Assembly (NCBI RefSeq): GCF_947501665.1
Contig: NZ_CANMWS010000004.1
Coordinates: forward strand, 170,796-234,795
Reading direction: 5' to 3'
Length of the DNA stretch: 64,000 nucleotides
Source of the DNA: an uncultured Shewanella sp.
Lineage (GTDB): Bacteria > Pseudomonadota > Gammaproteobacteria > Enterobacterales > Shewanellaceae
The notes under the pieces are model-generated. The model saw nothing but the letters and a program-made list of their open reading frames with translations. It ran no database searches and was not told the origin of the DNA. How positions within the stretch are numbered: position 1 is the stretch's first letter; each line of letters opens with the position of its first letter. The position numbers and the translations under genes are program-made. Below, piece after piece: positions 45,431-55,262 of the stretch.

Positions 45431-45555
45431 AATAAGATTGATAACATTTTTTATACTTTAGTCGTAAATAAAAAACAAAGAATAAAAAATGTAAATATTA
45501 AATCACTTATTACAACAGAAATAAGGCGATTAACTTGTCATGCACATTAACCACA

Positions 45556-46641
45556 TCATACCGCTTTTCGTCTGAACCAATAATGCCGCTGAGGCAATTT
45601 ATCTTTAAGGTATTGAATTAATAAAGTTACCAAAAGAAACAGTAACATAAGTGCAATGACACCTAAAGTTGAAAACGTTTGATAACCAAATACCCCCATC
45701 CCCCAACAGATTAATACCCATTGAATAATGTACATTGACGTCACTCTTTGTGAACAGTATTGCAGTAATGTATAAAATCGATTCGGTTTTGTATGCCGAA
45801 TAACCCAATCAATTCCCCAATAGGCAACAGCCGTGAAGCCGATTAAATAGATGGCCCCACCTGGCCCTAAATGAAAAAAGTCTGCAAAATGATAGTCAAA
45901 ATCATAAAAACATAAAGCTGCCCCTAGGAGCATCATGCACACACCAGACAAGCCTAAGCTTTGATACAAAAAAACTTGATCATAGTTTTTTTCTTTATAA
46001 GCCATACCGATAAACAACCCAAAAAGCACACATGCCATCCAAGGAAATAACGGGAAATACACGTTATATTGGTTCCCCCACAGCAAATCGAGCAAATAAT
46101 CAACCCCGGATATATCAAGCCTCAAACCACTCAGCACTTTACTTGAAAATATCATCATCAAAGCAAGTACAAAAATGCCCCATTTATTTTTAATAAAATG
46201 ACCAATCAAAGCAATAAAAATAAGCGAGAAACCTGCCAGTTGTAATATATCCCCCGTAAACAATAAATAATTTAACTGAGATAAAGACAGTGGTGAGGAC
46301 CATGAATATGCTGCAATAAAATTTTCAGGCATGCTATTAAACACACTTATAGGTACAATAAACTTAAGCGCGTTCATCATATACCCTAACCCTAAGGTAT
46401 AGACTCCACGCTTTAATGTACCAAGTACTGATTGATCTCGTGACAATATATAAGAAATTCCCATAGCCACTAAAAAAGCCGCCGTCCCTTTACCCAAAAT
46501 ATGAATAATCGTACCAAATACTGTTCCACCTTGTGTTGCAACATCCCCATACATCCACAACGTGTGTACCATAACCATGACGACCACACTCAACCCTCTA
46601 GCAACATCAATAGCCTGTAATCGATTCTGCTCAATTTCCAT
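45556..46641 (-). CDS. Membrane acyltransferase-like protein (HGSNAT/DUF1624-type)
   Basis: This 361-aa protein with about ten helices starts LQAIDVARGLSVVVMVMVHTLW. This resembles the first segment of the heparan-alpha-glucosaminide N-acetyltransferase-like and YeiB-like families (conserved Asp/Arg and the His in HTLW). YLLFTGDILQLAGFSLIFIAL and FPLFPWMACVLFG also fit. Such proteins transfer acetyl groups across the membrane. Lying between the siderophore synthesis genes and the receptor, it may acylate the siderophore or an envelope component; this is context inference. ATG 46641 has AAGGAA. Confidence 0.68.
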   Translation of the reverse strand: MEIEQNRLQAIDVARGLSVVVMVMVHTLWMYGDVATQGGTVFGTIIHILGKGTAAFLVAMGISYILSRDQSVLGTLKRGVYTLGLGYMMNALKFIVPISVFNSMPENFIAAYSWSSPLSLSQLNYLLFTGDILQLAGFSLIFIALIGHFIKNKWGIFVLALMMIFSSKVLSGLRLDISGVDYLLDLLWGNQYNVYFPLFPWMACVLFGLFIGMAYKEKNYDQVFLYQSLGLSGVCMMLLGAALCFYDFDYHFADFFHLGPGGAIYLIGFTAVAYWGIDWVIRHTKPNRFYTLLQYCSQRVTSMYIIQWVLICWGMGVFGYQTFSTLGVIALMLLFLLVTLLIQYLKDKLPQRHYWFRRKAV

Positions 46642-46918
46642 TATTATTCCTTAATTTTATAATTAATATATCCATACTTCTTATTATTTACTTCACATCT
46701 ATATACCGAAAATATCTGACACAAATAACATGTCTTTACACTATGATTTATGGCAACGACTTAGCACACATTTTTTAAATATAAAAATGCGCTACGACGA
46801 CTTAAATGAAAATGTTATTTTTTTGATATAAAGTAAGACATTCAAAATAAAAAATTTAAAATAAATGAATCCTATTTATTAAATTTATTGTTGTTCAACC
46901 CAATAAGATATAAGTTCA

Positions 46919-47758
46919 TTACGCTATAAGCTCATTAAGGTAATGAGATTTAATACGCTCTTTACGCGTGTCCTTACATTGTTTAGGGCACGTTCGACAC
47001 AGATCCTTCGGATCTCGTAAATAATGCATACAGCAAGCAATACGATCGAGCCCTAGGATCTGCTGTTTCGCGTTAATATCAATCAACATTAATCGGCTTT
47101 GTGAAGACAAACCTAATGCCTCAAGCCAAGACTTAGACCAAGCCAACACTTGCTGATTGGTGACGGGTAAAATGCTTACAAGTCGACTTAATGCAGATAA
47201 CACACTATCAGCAAGTAAGCGAAAAGCATTTCGCTTAGGCATTTTAGCGACGCTTGATAATGCTTGGTAATAACCTTCACACAAAGCTTTTAGTCTTTTG
47301 CCAGCTATTTGTATTAATGCATCTTGATGACCAACGTCCATATCATCATGGCTTAAAAAATATCCATAAATACTGCCATTTTGTACATGTTGTTTCAGCG
47401 TGTCTAACTTAGGTGCCATCTTGATCCCATGCACGCTCAACACACTTAAAAATACCGGTTGCCAATACATTAAACTCCAAGTACGTGTCGCTGCATACAC
47501 TTTTCCTGCTTGGGGATATTGTTCAAGGTGTAATTGATACAATTGACGCAGTGGCCAAACATCCACATGAGCAGATAACAACACATCTTTTTGGCTAGGA
47601 ATTTGATAACACAAGGCACCATGTAATTGAGGTGATAATCGAGCTAACGCATCTATAGAACTCAAATATATTTTTCCTATATCAATCCAGCTACCAACAA
47701 GGCGAATCAAAAAATGAGCCGCCTTTCTATATAATGGTTTATGGTTTAAATGCCGCAA
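46919..47758 (-). CDS. FhuF-like siderophore-iron reductase
   Basis: The 279-aa product ends with CCMHYLRDPKDLCRTC, a C-C-x10-C-x2-C motif that is the unusual [2Fe-2S] site of FhuF-type reductases. These reduce ferric siderophores in the cytoplasm. The rest is weakly conserved. The start is TTG at 47758, giving a 20-bp overlap with the end of the upstream synthetase gene; a later TTG behind AAGG is an alternative. Either way it is translationally linked to the fused synthetase and closes the biosynthetic operon. Confidence 0.83.
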   Translation of the reverse strand: MRHLNHKPLYRKAAHFLIRLVGSWIDIGKIYLSSIDALARLSPQLHGALCYQIPSQKDVLLSAHVDVWPLRQLYQLHLEQYPQAGKVYAATRTWSLMYWQPVFLSVLSVHGIKMAPKLDTLKQHVQNGSIYGYFLSHDDMDVGHQDALIQIAGKRLKALCEGYYQALSSVAKMPKRNAFRLLADSVLSALSRLVSILPVTNQQVLAWSKSWLEALGLSSQSRLMLIDINAKQQILGLDRIACCMHYLRDPKDLCRTCPKQCKDTRKERIKSHYLNELIA

Positions 47759-50150
47759 TTGGATTATTAAGTTTGCCGTGAAATTGCAAGCTGTCTATCG
47801 GATTTTCTAAATCAACCATTTGCTTATTATTATGCAATTGCAGACGATTTAAACAACAAAGATCAAAGCTGTCGCAAAAAATATCATATTGTTTGAACTT
47901 AGCGGCAAGCTCAGGATGGTCCATTTGATAACGGTGAATACATTCAGCCACCAAACGCCAAAAGACTTGTTCCGAATAATTTAACTGCTCAACTAAAATT
48001 GCAGACATAAAACGAAAAAAACCATCAAAAACATCAGTAAACATAAAAGAAATTTCCATATCTTCAGATGCTTCAGTCGCAATACGCTTTACATTTTTAT
48101 CCAATTCAATATCGGTATCAAATAGACACACTTCCTCACCAATGTCTTTCATAATGGCCTTATGTGGCACATTATTTTCAAATTGTAATATCAAGTTTTC
48201 ACCATGAGGCATAAACACTAAACTGTACTGATAAAAACAATGTAATAACGGTGTAAGATATACATCAAAATAATGCGTTAACCATTCATCAGTCGATATG
48301 CCCGAAGAAGCAATTAATGCTGGCAACAAAGCATCTCCATTAGGATCGATGTGCAGTAAGGATGCCATGGTCATTAAACGTTGATTATCGTTTAACCCAA
48401 GCGTTGGATTTTCACGCCATAAAGCTGCTAACATTTTTTTATAAGGGCTATCTTTAATGGCCTCATTCTCATAATAAGGGTTACGATAACCCACTGCAGC
48501 CACTTCCCTTAAAATACGAAACCTTTTTGATTGTAGATAATCATCTTGACTCACTAAGTCGTTCACCCAATCATTAATGGCAGGCGTTGTACGCATATAA
48601 TAAGCTGATAATCCACGCATAAAGCCCATATTCAATACTGACAGTGCCGTTTTAACATATCGCTTCTTGCTATGACTAATATTAAAAAAAGTACGAATAG
48701 ATTGCTGAGCTAAATAAGCATCATCGCCGAACCCCAAGCAAATTAAATCACCACAGGCAATATCAGGCGAAAACACAGTTGTAAGCTTGTTATACCATTG
48801 CCAAGGATGTACGGGGATCAATAAATAGTCATCAGGATTATGTCCTTTATCAAGGATAATTTGATTAAAATTATCCAGCATGGCGCGATCCATTTCCTCT
48901 TTTAATAATGTCTCATAATCCAAATCATGAGCAGATGAAAAGTGAGCGCGACGCTTATGAGCCGCTAAATAAATTAATTGAACAGGGGCTGCAGCTTCGG
49001 GGGCATAGGCACGATAATCAATAGCATCAAACCCAATTCGGCCATTATTGGCAATAAAAGAAGGATGACCTTCATTCATGGCTGTCTCAACCTGTTGAAA
49101 ATCAGCCTGGGTTAATTCATGAGAAGTTAACGCATTTTTAGTATATTTATATGCACTACCACATAAGGTGCTGCTAATTTCTTCCATATAAGTCGGTAAC
49201 TTATCTGAGTCAATATTCAAGCTTCGACAAAACTCAATAATAAATAACAAAGAATCTAACTCAGATACTTCATCATTAATGCGTTTCTCAATGGAATTCT
49301 CATCAATTAACCAATGTGATAACGCTAACGTTTGTGCTTTAAAGAAATAACTTATCCCTACTTGATCAGCGCTCAGCTCATAACTTCCCCAAACACCTGT
49401 CGCTTGAGTTGCATCTGACACTAAAACAGGTGTAATGACTTTCTCATGAGCCAATTCAGCAATGCATTTTTTTATATGTAAACGATTAACTAACGCCCAT
49501 ACACTCGGTTTAATAGCACTAACGACCTGTTCTGGATAACATTGGAATTTATTAATGTCAGTCAGTTGACGTTTATTAGCTAACTGAATATCAATTGCAT
49601 GCTCAAATTGTTCTCGAGTACAAAAACCTAAATAAGCTTTTTTATCCGGTAATTGGATCAAACGTTCATGATTGAAACCTGCTTTTTTATTTAAACGTAA
49701 TATTTTTTTATTATCCTGATTAGGCTCAACCACAACTCTATTGGCATTAAAAGTCGAAAAAATACAATCCATCACAGAACAAAAAATTTCAAATGTAAAG
49801 CCAGAGATAGGTGTATCAGCAGGAGCAATAAGAATGTGCATACCAATATCACCACTGTAAACATCATAATGCTGCCCAAGAACATCTTCTTTAGGATCAT
49901 ATAGTTCAATTAAAAATTTAGGGGTATTATCTACACACCCCATATAAACCTGGCAAGATTGATCCGGTTTTATATCATACTCTTTAATGACTTGATTTAA
50001 GCTTTGTCCCTGCATTCCCCAAAATTTGGCATAGGGTAAATTAACCCATTGATGAACTGAACTTAAATCCTCTGGCACGTGCAAATCACGGATTTCAATT
50101 TGCCCAATACCTTCGACATTTCGAAAATAATGAGTTTTTAACTGTGCCAT
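47739..50150 (-). CDS. Fused GNAT acyltransferase - NIS siderophore synthetase (BibC-like)
   Basis: The 803-aa product has two parts. Residues about 1-185 are an AlcB/DesC-type acyl-CoA N-acyltransferase (HQWVNLPYAKFWGMQG, GDIGMHILIAP, RVVVEPNQDNKK). Residues about 215-803 are an IucA/IucC NIS synthetase (EGHPSFIANNGRIGFDAIDY, IPVHPWQW, QQSIRTFFNISHSKKRYVKTALSVLNMGF, HGENLILQFENNVPHKAIMKD). Natural fusions of this order are known from bisucaberin biosynthesis (BibC in Aliivibrio salmonicida). It would acylate an N-hydroxydiamine and then couple or cyclise the units. A second, split copy of the same module lies just upstream. Confidence 0.87.
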   Translation of the reverse strand: MAQLKTHYFRNVEGIGQIEIRDLHVPEDLSSVHQWVNLPYAKFWGMQGQSLNQVIKEYDIKPDQSCQVYMGCVDNTPKFLIELYDPKEDVLGQHYDVYSGDIGMHILIAPADTPISGFTFEIFCSVMDCIFSTFNANRVVVEPNQDNKKILRLNKKAGFNHERLIQLPDKKAYLGFCTREQFEHAIDIQLANKRQLTDINKFQCYPEQVVSAIKPSVWALVNRLHIKKCIAELAHEKVITPVLVSDATQATGVWGSYELSADQVGISYFFKAQTLALSHWLIDENSIEKRINDEVSELDSLLFIIEFCRSLNIDSDKLPTYMEEISSTLCGSAYKYTKNALTSHELTQADFQQVETAMNEGHPSFIANNGRIGFDAIDYRAYAPEAAAPVQLIYLAAHKRRAHFSSAHDLDYETLLKEEMDRAMLDNFNQIILDKGHNPDDYLLIPVHPWQWYNKLTTVFSPDIACGDLICLGFGDDAYLAQQSIRTFFNISHSKKRYVKTALSVLNMGFMRGLSAYYMRTTPAINDWVNDLVSQDDYLQSKRFRILREVAAVGYRNPYYENEAIKDSPYKKMLAALWRENPTLGLNDNQRLMTMASLLHIDPNGDALLPALIASSGISTDEWLTHYFDVYLTPLLHCFYQYSLVFMPHGENLILQFENNVPHKAIMKDIGEEVCLFDTDIELDKNVKRIATEASEDMEISFMFTDVFDGFFRFMSAILVEQLNYSEQVFWRLVAECIHRYQMDHPELAAKFKQYDIFCDSFDLCCLNRLQLHNNKQMVDLENPIDSLQFHGKLNNPIAAFKP

Positions 50151-50230
50151 TTTATCCCCTTAATAATAATGCACAATGGCTCACAATAAGTAAACCACGT
50201 GGAATTTAATTTATTTATAAAAACAGGTAT

Positions 50231-52063
50231 TTACTTGAATTTCGATAATGGATTTATTAATTTACCTTGAAACTGCAATGCATCAGCAGGATCCGTTAAG
50301 CTGACCATTTCAAAGTTATTTCGCAATTGCAGCCGGTTTAAGCAAGATAATGAAAAATCATCTTTAAACAAATCATGTTTCTCAAATCTTTCTGAAAATT
50401 CAGGAAATAGAGATTGATATTCACGAACACAATTTGCTACAAGAGACCAGAAATAATCATCTTTAATACCCATATGTTCAAATAAAATGACTGTTAAATG
50501 TCTAAAGAAACCATCAAAAACATCTATAAAAATAGATAATAATTCTAATTCAGTTGGTAAAGTAATCGCTAATTTACTCACTGGGTGATCCAACACTAAA
50601 TCTGAATTTAATAAATAAGCCTCTTCCCCTGTATCTTTCATAATACATTTCACAGGCACATTATCTTTCATCACTAAAATAATGTTTTCCCCATGAGGCA
50701 TAAACACAAGGTTGTGAGCATAAAAACAATGCAATAAGGGAGTTAAATAAACATTTAAATACTGAATTAACCATTCTTCTTGATTTAATGGAGAGTCTTC
50801 TATCATCAATGGTAATAAGGCAACTCCTTTCACATCAACATGAAGTAATGCAGCCATAGTTAATGATTTCTCATTCGACTCGATTAAATGCGCTGGACTT
50901 TCTCTCCACAATGCTGACAGCATTTTTTTATAGGGATTTGAATCTTTGAACTGATAATCATACACACAACTTTTATAACCAACAGCAGCCACTTCTCTTA
51001 ACATATGAAAATTGGTTGTTTTTAAAAATTCATCATGATTAATTAGGTTATATAACCAATCATTGATTTTAGGTAAATTAGCCATATCATGGGAAAACAA
51101 ACCACGAATATATCCCATATTCAAAATAGATAATGCTGTTTTGATATAATTTCGATGAGGTGCCGTATTATTATACATTGTTCGAATAGATTGTTGAGCA
51201 AGATATTTATCAGAACTTCGCCCCAAATAGATTAAACTCCCCTCAGCTAAGTCAGCTGAAAATACATTAACAATTTTATTATACCATTGCCAAGGATGTA
51301 CTGGGATTAACATATAATCACTCATTGAATGGCCTAACTCAACTAATTTTTTTTCAAATTTATCAATTGTATCTATATCAAGCTCATTATGAATCAAGGT
51401 TTGGTAATCTAAATCCTTTAAAGATGAGAAAAAAACTTTATTAATTTTTGCTGCAAGATAAATTAAAGCAACTTCTTCTCCAGCTTCAGGAGCATATTGA
51501 TGATAATCAACGGCATCAAAGCCTATGCGACCATTATTTGCAATAAAAGAAGGATGTCCTTCATTCATCGATGATTCTATTTGTTGTAAATCCGCATGCA
51601 CAAGCTCTGCAGATGATAATCTAGGCTGAGTATATTTATAAGCACTGCTGTATAATGTACTACTAATCTCTTCCATATAGGTCGCCAGATTGACTTCAGA
51701 AATGCCTAAACTTTCTCGGAATTCGACCACAAACAGTAATGAATCTAAAGAGACTACCTCATCATTTATTCTTTTTTCGATGGAATGTGTATCAATAAAC
51801 CAATGTTCTAAAGTTAATTTTTTAGCTTTAAAAAGGTAACTCACATTAGGTTCATCTGCATCTAGACGATAATCTGCCCATGCATCTAAACGTGAAGACT
51901 CTTCAGATAATAAACATGGAGTAATAATTTGCTCATGAGCCAATTCTGCTATACATTTTTTCACATGTAATCGATTAACTAATTTCCAAGTCTCTTGATC
52001 TATTGCACTTAAAGCATAATCAGCATCATTATGCGATGAAAATTGCTTAGTTAATTGGTTCAT
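50231..52063 (-). CDS. IucA/IucC-family NIS siderophore synthetase (paralogue, unfused)
   Basis: The 610-aa adenylating synthetase has the same motifs as the fused protein: EGHPSFIANNGRIGFDAVDYHQY, IPVHPWQWYNK, QQSIRTMYNNTAPHRNYIKTALSILNMGY and HGENIILVMKDNVPVKCIMKD. It is colinear with residues about 195-803 of the fused protein, including the linker (NQLT against RQLT). It starts within the stop of the preceding GNAT gene (ATGA), so it is coupled to it. It likely condenses acyl-hydroxamate units with different substrate choice or order from its paralogue. Confidence 0.87.
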   Translation of the reverse strand: MNQLTKQFSSHNDADYALSAIDQETWKLVNRLHVKKCIAELAHEQIITPCLLSEESSRLDAWADYRLDADEPNVSYLFKAKKLTLEHWFIDTHSIEKRINDEVVSLDSLLFVVEFRESLGISEVNLATYMEEISSTLYSSAYKYTQPRLSSAELVHADLQQIESSMNEGHPSFIANNGRIGFDAVDYHQYAPEAGEEVALIYLAAKINKVFFSSLKDLDYQTLIHNELDIDTIDKFEKKLVELGHSMSDYMLIPVHPWQWYNKIVNVFSADLAEGSLIYLGRSSDKYLAQQSIRTMYNNTAPHRNYIKTALSILNMGYIRGLFSHDMANLPKINDWLYNLINHDEFLKTTNFHMLREVAAVGYKSCVYDYQFKDSNPYKKMLSALWRESPAHLIESNEKSLTMAALLHVDVKGVALLPLMIEDSPLNQEEWLIQYLNVYLTPLLHCFYAHNLVFMPHGENIILVMKDNVPVKCIMKDTGEEAYLLNSDLVLDHPVSKLAITLPTELELLSIFIDVFDGFFRHLTVILFEHMGIKDDYFWSLVANCVREYQSLFPEFSERFEKHDLFKDDFSLSCLNRLQLRNNFEMVSLTDPADALQFQGKLINPLSKFK

Positions 52064-52626
52064 AATAGATTTTCCATTGATAATTTCTGATAAAATATTT
52101 CTTTTGAGCAGAAGCCTAAATAAGATTTTTTATGCTTCAAGTAAATAATGTCATTAAAACTGAAACCAACTCGAACGCTTAATTTATGCATTTTTTTATT
52201 ACGGTGATCAGGCTCAATAACCACTCTTACGGCCTGAAAATGGTTAAATAAAAACTCAAGCACGCAACAAAACACACAAAAAGTAAAATTTTTAACATAC
52301 TTATTGGGTGGAGCAACTAGAATATGTAACCCAATATCACCATCACATACAGAATAATGCTGACTTAGCGGATCATTTCTAGGATCATAAACTTCAATCA
52401 AAAACTGAGGTTCATTATCTAGCCACCCAATAAAGACCTGAGTGCCACTCTCAATAATATTTGCATACTCCTCTACCACTTGATTTTTACTTTTTCCTTG
52501 TAATCCCCAAAATTCAGCATATGGCAAATTAATCCACTCATAAATATGCACTAAATCTTCAGGAAACTGTATGAGTTGAATACAAAATCGACCAATACCT
52601 TTAAAAGGTTGAGAATAATGCTTCAT
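52060..52626 (-). CDS. GNAT siderophore acyltransferase (AlcB/DesC/IucB-like)
   Basis: The 188-aa acyl-CoA:N-hydroxydiamine N-acyltransferase (succinyl or acetyl) has YEWINLPYAEFWGLQGKSKNQV, GDIGLHILVAPP and RVVIEPDHRNKKMHKLSVRVGF. It is homologous to the N-domain of the fused synthetase, roughly half identical by eye. Its stop and the next gene's ATG overlap in ATGA. Together the two ORFs equal one BibC-like protein broken at the linker by a single-base shift. Confidence 0.87.
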   Translation of the reverse strand: MKHYSQPFKGIGRFCIQLIQFPEDLVHIYEWINLPYAEFWGLQGKSKNQVVEEYANIIESGTQVFIGWLDNEPQFLIEVYDPRNDPLSQHYSVCDGDIGLHILVAPPNKYVKNFTFCVFCCVLEFLFNHFQAVRVVIEPDHRNKKMHKLSVRVGFSFNDIIYLKHKKSYLGFCSKEIFYQKLSMENLL

Positions 52627-52679
52627 CTTAAATAACCTATGTTAAATAACGATTTCGTTAACTATTCAAATACTGCTAA

Positions 52680-53855
52680 CTACAGCACCACAGTTTTTTC
52701 GTTATAATATTCTGATTTAAATAATGACATGAGAACAATCAGTGTTATTAAAAAGCCCAAACTCGACACATAAAATGGTAAGGTCAACTGATCCCCTAAA
52801 ACCAATAGTCCTGAAATAAATGACGAGAAAATTAAACCAATATTTTGCATGAAGTAAACCTTACTAAAATCGGATGCATAAGCATCTGGTGTACTCATTT
52901 CAAAAAGAATCACTTCTAATCGTACTGTCACTTGAAACAATGATATGCCAAAAATAATTCGACCAAAAATCACTAACCAACTTAATTCTATTCCTTGCAA
53001 AGCAAGTCCGATACTGCCGGCCATCAAAGATAAAAAACAGACTTTTAAATGTGATTTACTCTGGCCATTCATATGGTTATAGTACAAAACAAATAGTGCA
53101 ACCCAACCTGGAATGGAATAAACAATACCGGCAAGTAAATCATTATCAATTTGACTCACCTCCTTCCAGTAAGATGAAAAGAAAGGGCTTATAGTATAGG
53201 CACTGAAATAAAATAATGCAGATATAACACCAATCTTATAAACAAAACTTTTTGATCGACCCGTCGATTGATTTTCAGCAGACGTAATAACCTCAGCCTT
53301 AAAGGGAACATTTCTTGTCTGAATGACGACTAAACATACAATCACTTGTAAAATATCGGTTGATGCCATAATTAAATACACATCTTGGGGCTCAAATATT
53401 TCTAGCATGAATCCCCCCACCACAGCACCACCAATCGCACCAAGATGGACCAATGCAGAAAAAATACCAATTAAATTAAGATGGTTGCTTTTCTCCTCCA
53501 AACGTAAAATAAATGGGTACATCAATAAGTAGCTGGCTTTAAAGATAAGCATGGTTTGAGAAACAATCCAAAAAACCAATAAATCTGTAGTATAAAAACA
53601 AGCAACCCCTAATATCGCGGCTGCAATTTGGGTGTACACCCAAAGATGCAATTCATTGATTTTCTTAGCTACTCTTGCCCAAATTGGAAAAGCAAGCATA
53701 ACCGTAAAACAACAAGTAGCGATATATATCCCCACATGTTCACTACTCTCAACATTAAATACTCGAGCAAAAAACTGCGGATAGAAAGGTAATAACATGG
53801 TATCAGCAATAACCGATACCAAAGTCAATAAAATTAAAGCAGATTTTAAATTCAT
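52680..53855 (-). CDS. MFS exporter of the siderophore cluster
   Basis: This 391-aa protein has about twelve helices (SALILLTLVSVIADTMLLPFYPQFF at the start; FSALVHLGAIGGAVVGGFML in the middle). Its place between hydroxylase and acyltransferase in the operon, and the 4-bp overlap with the hydroxylase stop, suggest export of the finished siderophore. Similar MFS genes lie in other NIS clusters (for example legiobactin). The polarity (import or export) cannot be read from sequence. Confidence 0.82.
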   Translation of the reverse strand: MNLKSALILLTLVSVIADTMLLPFYPQFFARVFNVESSEHVGIYIATCCFTVMLAFPIWARVAKKINELHLWVYTQIAAAILGVACFYTTDLLVFWIVSQTMLIFKASYLLMYPFILRLEEKSNHLNLIGIFSALVHLGAIGGAVVGGFMLEIFEPQDVYLIMASTDILQVIVCLVVIQTRNVPFKAEVITSAENQSTGRSKSFVYKIGVISALFYFSAYTISPFFSSYWKEVSQIDNDLLAGIVYSIPGWVALFVLYYNHMNGQSKSHLKVCFLSLMAGSIGLALQGIELSWLVIFGRIIFGISLFQVTVRLEVILFEMSTPDAYASDFSKVYFMQNIGLIFSSFISGLLVLGDQLTLPFYVSSLGFLITLIVLMSLFKSEYYNEKTVVL

Positions 53856-55228
53856 GTTAAAGCAGACTCAGCAGAGATGAATGTCGCTGAACTATCTTGC
53901 TCGGCGCTCATACTTTTAAAAGGGCTAATTGGCGATGTCGGCGTATTAAATTGTTGAAACGCAATTTGACTCTCAACTTTATAATGTTCAACACCTGTAA
54001 TCTCACGAAGTAAATAGGAATTACGATATGCTGCCATACCTAAATCTGGCGTGACAAATCCATGAGTATGTAATTCGGCATTTTGAACAAAAATATCCTG
54101 CCCCTGATGGTCGATACTGTAATTACGATTAACATCAAAGCGGCCATGTTGATCCCATTTAATACGATGGGTGATCCCTTCAAGAAAATCGGGCAATCGA
54201 TAAGCGTAGCCCGTAGATAAAACCAACCCTTGCGTCAAAAGATGATAATGCTTATCTTGCTCTTCTTGATGAAATTCAAGCTGAATATGGCCATGATGTT
54301 CATCCATTTTTGCACCAATAAGATTAGCATTGGTGAGCATATTGACATTCACTTCACCCGATAAGCGTTTAATATACAAAAGATCATAAATATCATTAAT
54401 CAAACAGCTATTAATTCCTTTATACAAATGCTTTTGATTTTTCATTAGCTCATCGCGTTTTTTCATCGGTAAGTCATGAAAGTAATCAACATATTCAGGT
54501 GAAGTCATTTCTAAAGTTAACTTTGAGTATTCAAGTGGATAATAACGCGGCGCGCGCGTTACCCAGTTCAATTGATAACCAAAAGTATCGATATCTTGCA
54601 GTAGATCATAAAAAATTTCCGCTGCACTTTGTCCACTGCCAACAATGGTAATCGACTCTTGCTGCTGTAATTTAGCCTTATCTTCCATATACGTAGAAGA
54701 GTGACTAGCAGCATGCATCACACTATCGCAAGCATCTGGAACATAAGGGGCTGGCCCTGTTCCTAGCACTAATTTTTTTGTCTTATAAAGTATGATTTCT
54801 TTCGTCTTTGTATTATTTGCCTCTAGCAAATAAAGCTGCTCATCTTCATCAAAAGACACTTTATTCACACAGGTATTAAATCGTACATTTGACAATTCTT
54901 GTGTCGCCCATTGACAATAATGATTATATTCTTGACGCATTAAGAAAAAGCTTTCTTTAATATAAAAAGAATACATTCTGCCTTGTTTTTTTATGTAATT
55001 AAGAAAACTTAAAGGATTCGTTGGATCAGCAAGAGTAACCAAATCAGCCATAAAAGGCGTTTGTAAGTGGGCGCCCTCTATCATCATGCCTGGATGCCAA
55101 TCAAAACTTTCATTTTTATCTAAAAATAATCCACTTAAATCTTCAATAGGCTCAGAAAGGCACGCTAATCCTAAATTGAACGGACCTAAACCAATGGCAA
55201 TAAAATCATAAATAGGATCTTGCATCAT
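53852..55228 (-). CDS. L-lysine/diamine N-hydroxylase (IucD/AlcA/DesB-like flavin monooxygenase)
   Basis: This 458-aa FAD/NADPH enzyme makes the N-hydroxylamine needed for hydroxamates. FAD motif: FIAIGLGPFNLGLACL (residues about 10-25). NADPH motif: TIVGSGQSAAEIFYDLL. Substrate region and the ATGY-like motif: LVLSTGYAYRLPDFL; GMAAYRNSYLLREITG is typical near the end. As the decarboxylase is next in the operon, the natural substrate is probably the diamine (cadaverine or putrescine), as in AlcA, PubA, DesB and BibB. It overlaps the MFS gene by 4 bp. Confidence 0.9.
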   Translation of the reverse strand: MMQDPIYDFIAIGLGPFNLGLACLSEPIEDLSGLFLDKNESFDWHPGMMIEGAHLQTPFMADLVTLADPTNPLSFLNYIKKQGRMYSFYIKESFFLMRQEYNHYCQWATQELSNVRFNTCVNKVSFDEDEQLYLLEANNTKTKEIILYKTKKLVLGTGPAPYVPDACDSVMHAASHSSTYMEDKAKLQQQESITIVGSGQSAAEIFYDLLQDIDTFGYQLNWVTRAPRYYPLEYSKLTLEMTSPEYVDYFHDLPMKKRDELMKNQKHLYKGINSCLINDIYDLLYIKRLSGEVNVNMLTNANLIGAKMDEHHGHIQLEFHQEEQDKHYHLLTQGLVLSTGYAYRLPDFLEGITHRIKWDQHGRFDVNRNYSIDHQGQDIFVQNAELHTHGFVTPDLGMAAYRNSYLLREITGVEHYKVESQIAFQQFNTPTSPISPFKSMSAEQDSSATFISAESALT

Positions 55229-55262
55229 GTATTCCTTATATTTTTCTTATAATTAGAAAAAA

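Noticed and set aside
52060..52063. ATGA overlap seen as a programmed -1 frameshift site making a fused protein
   Set aside because: No X-XXY-YYZ slippery heptamer precedes it; termination-reinitiation explains it better, though a sequencing error cannot be excluded.
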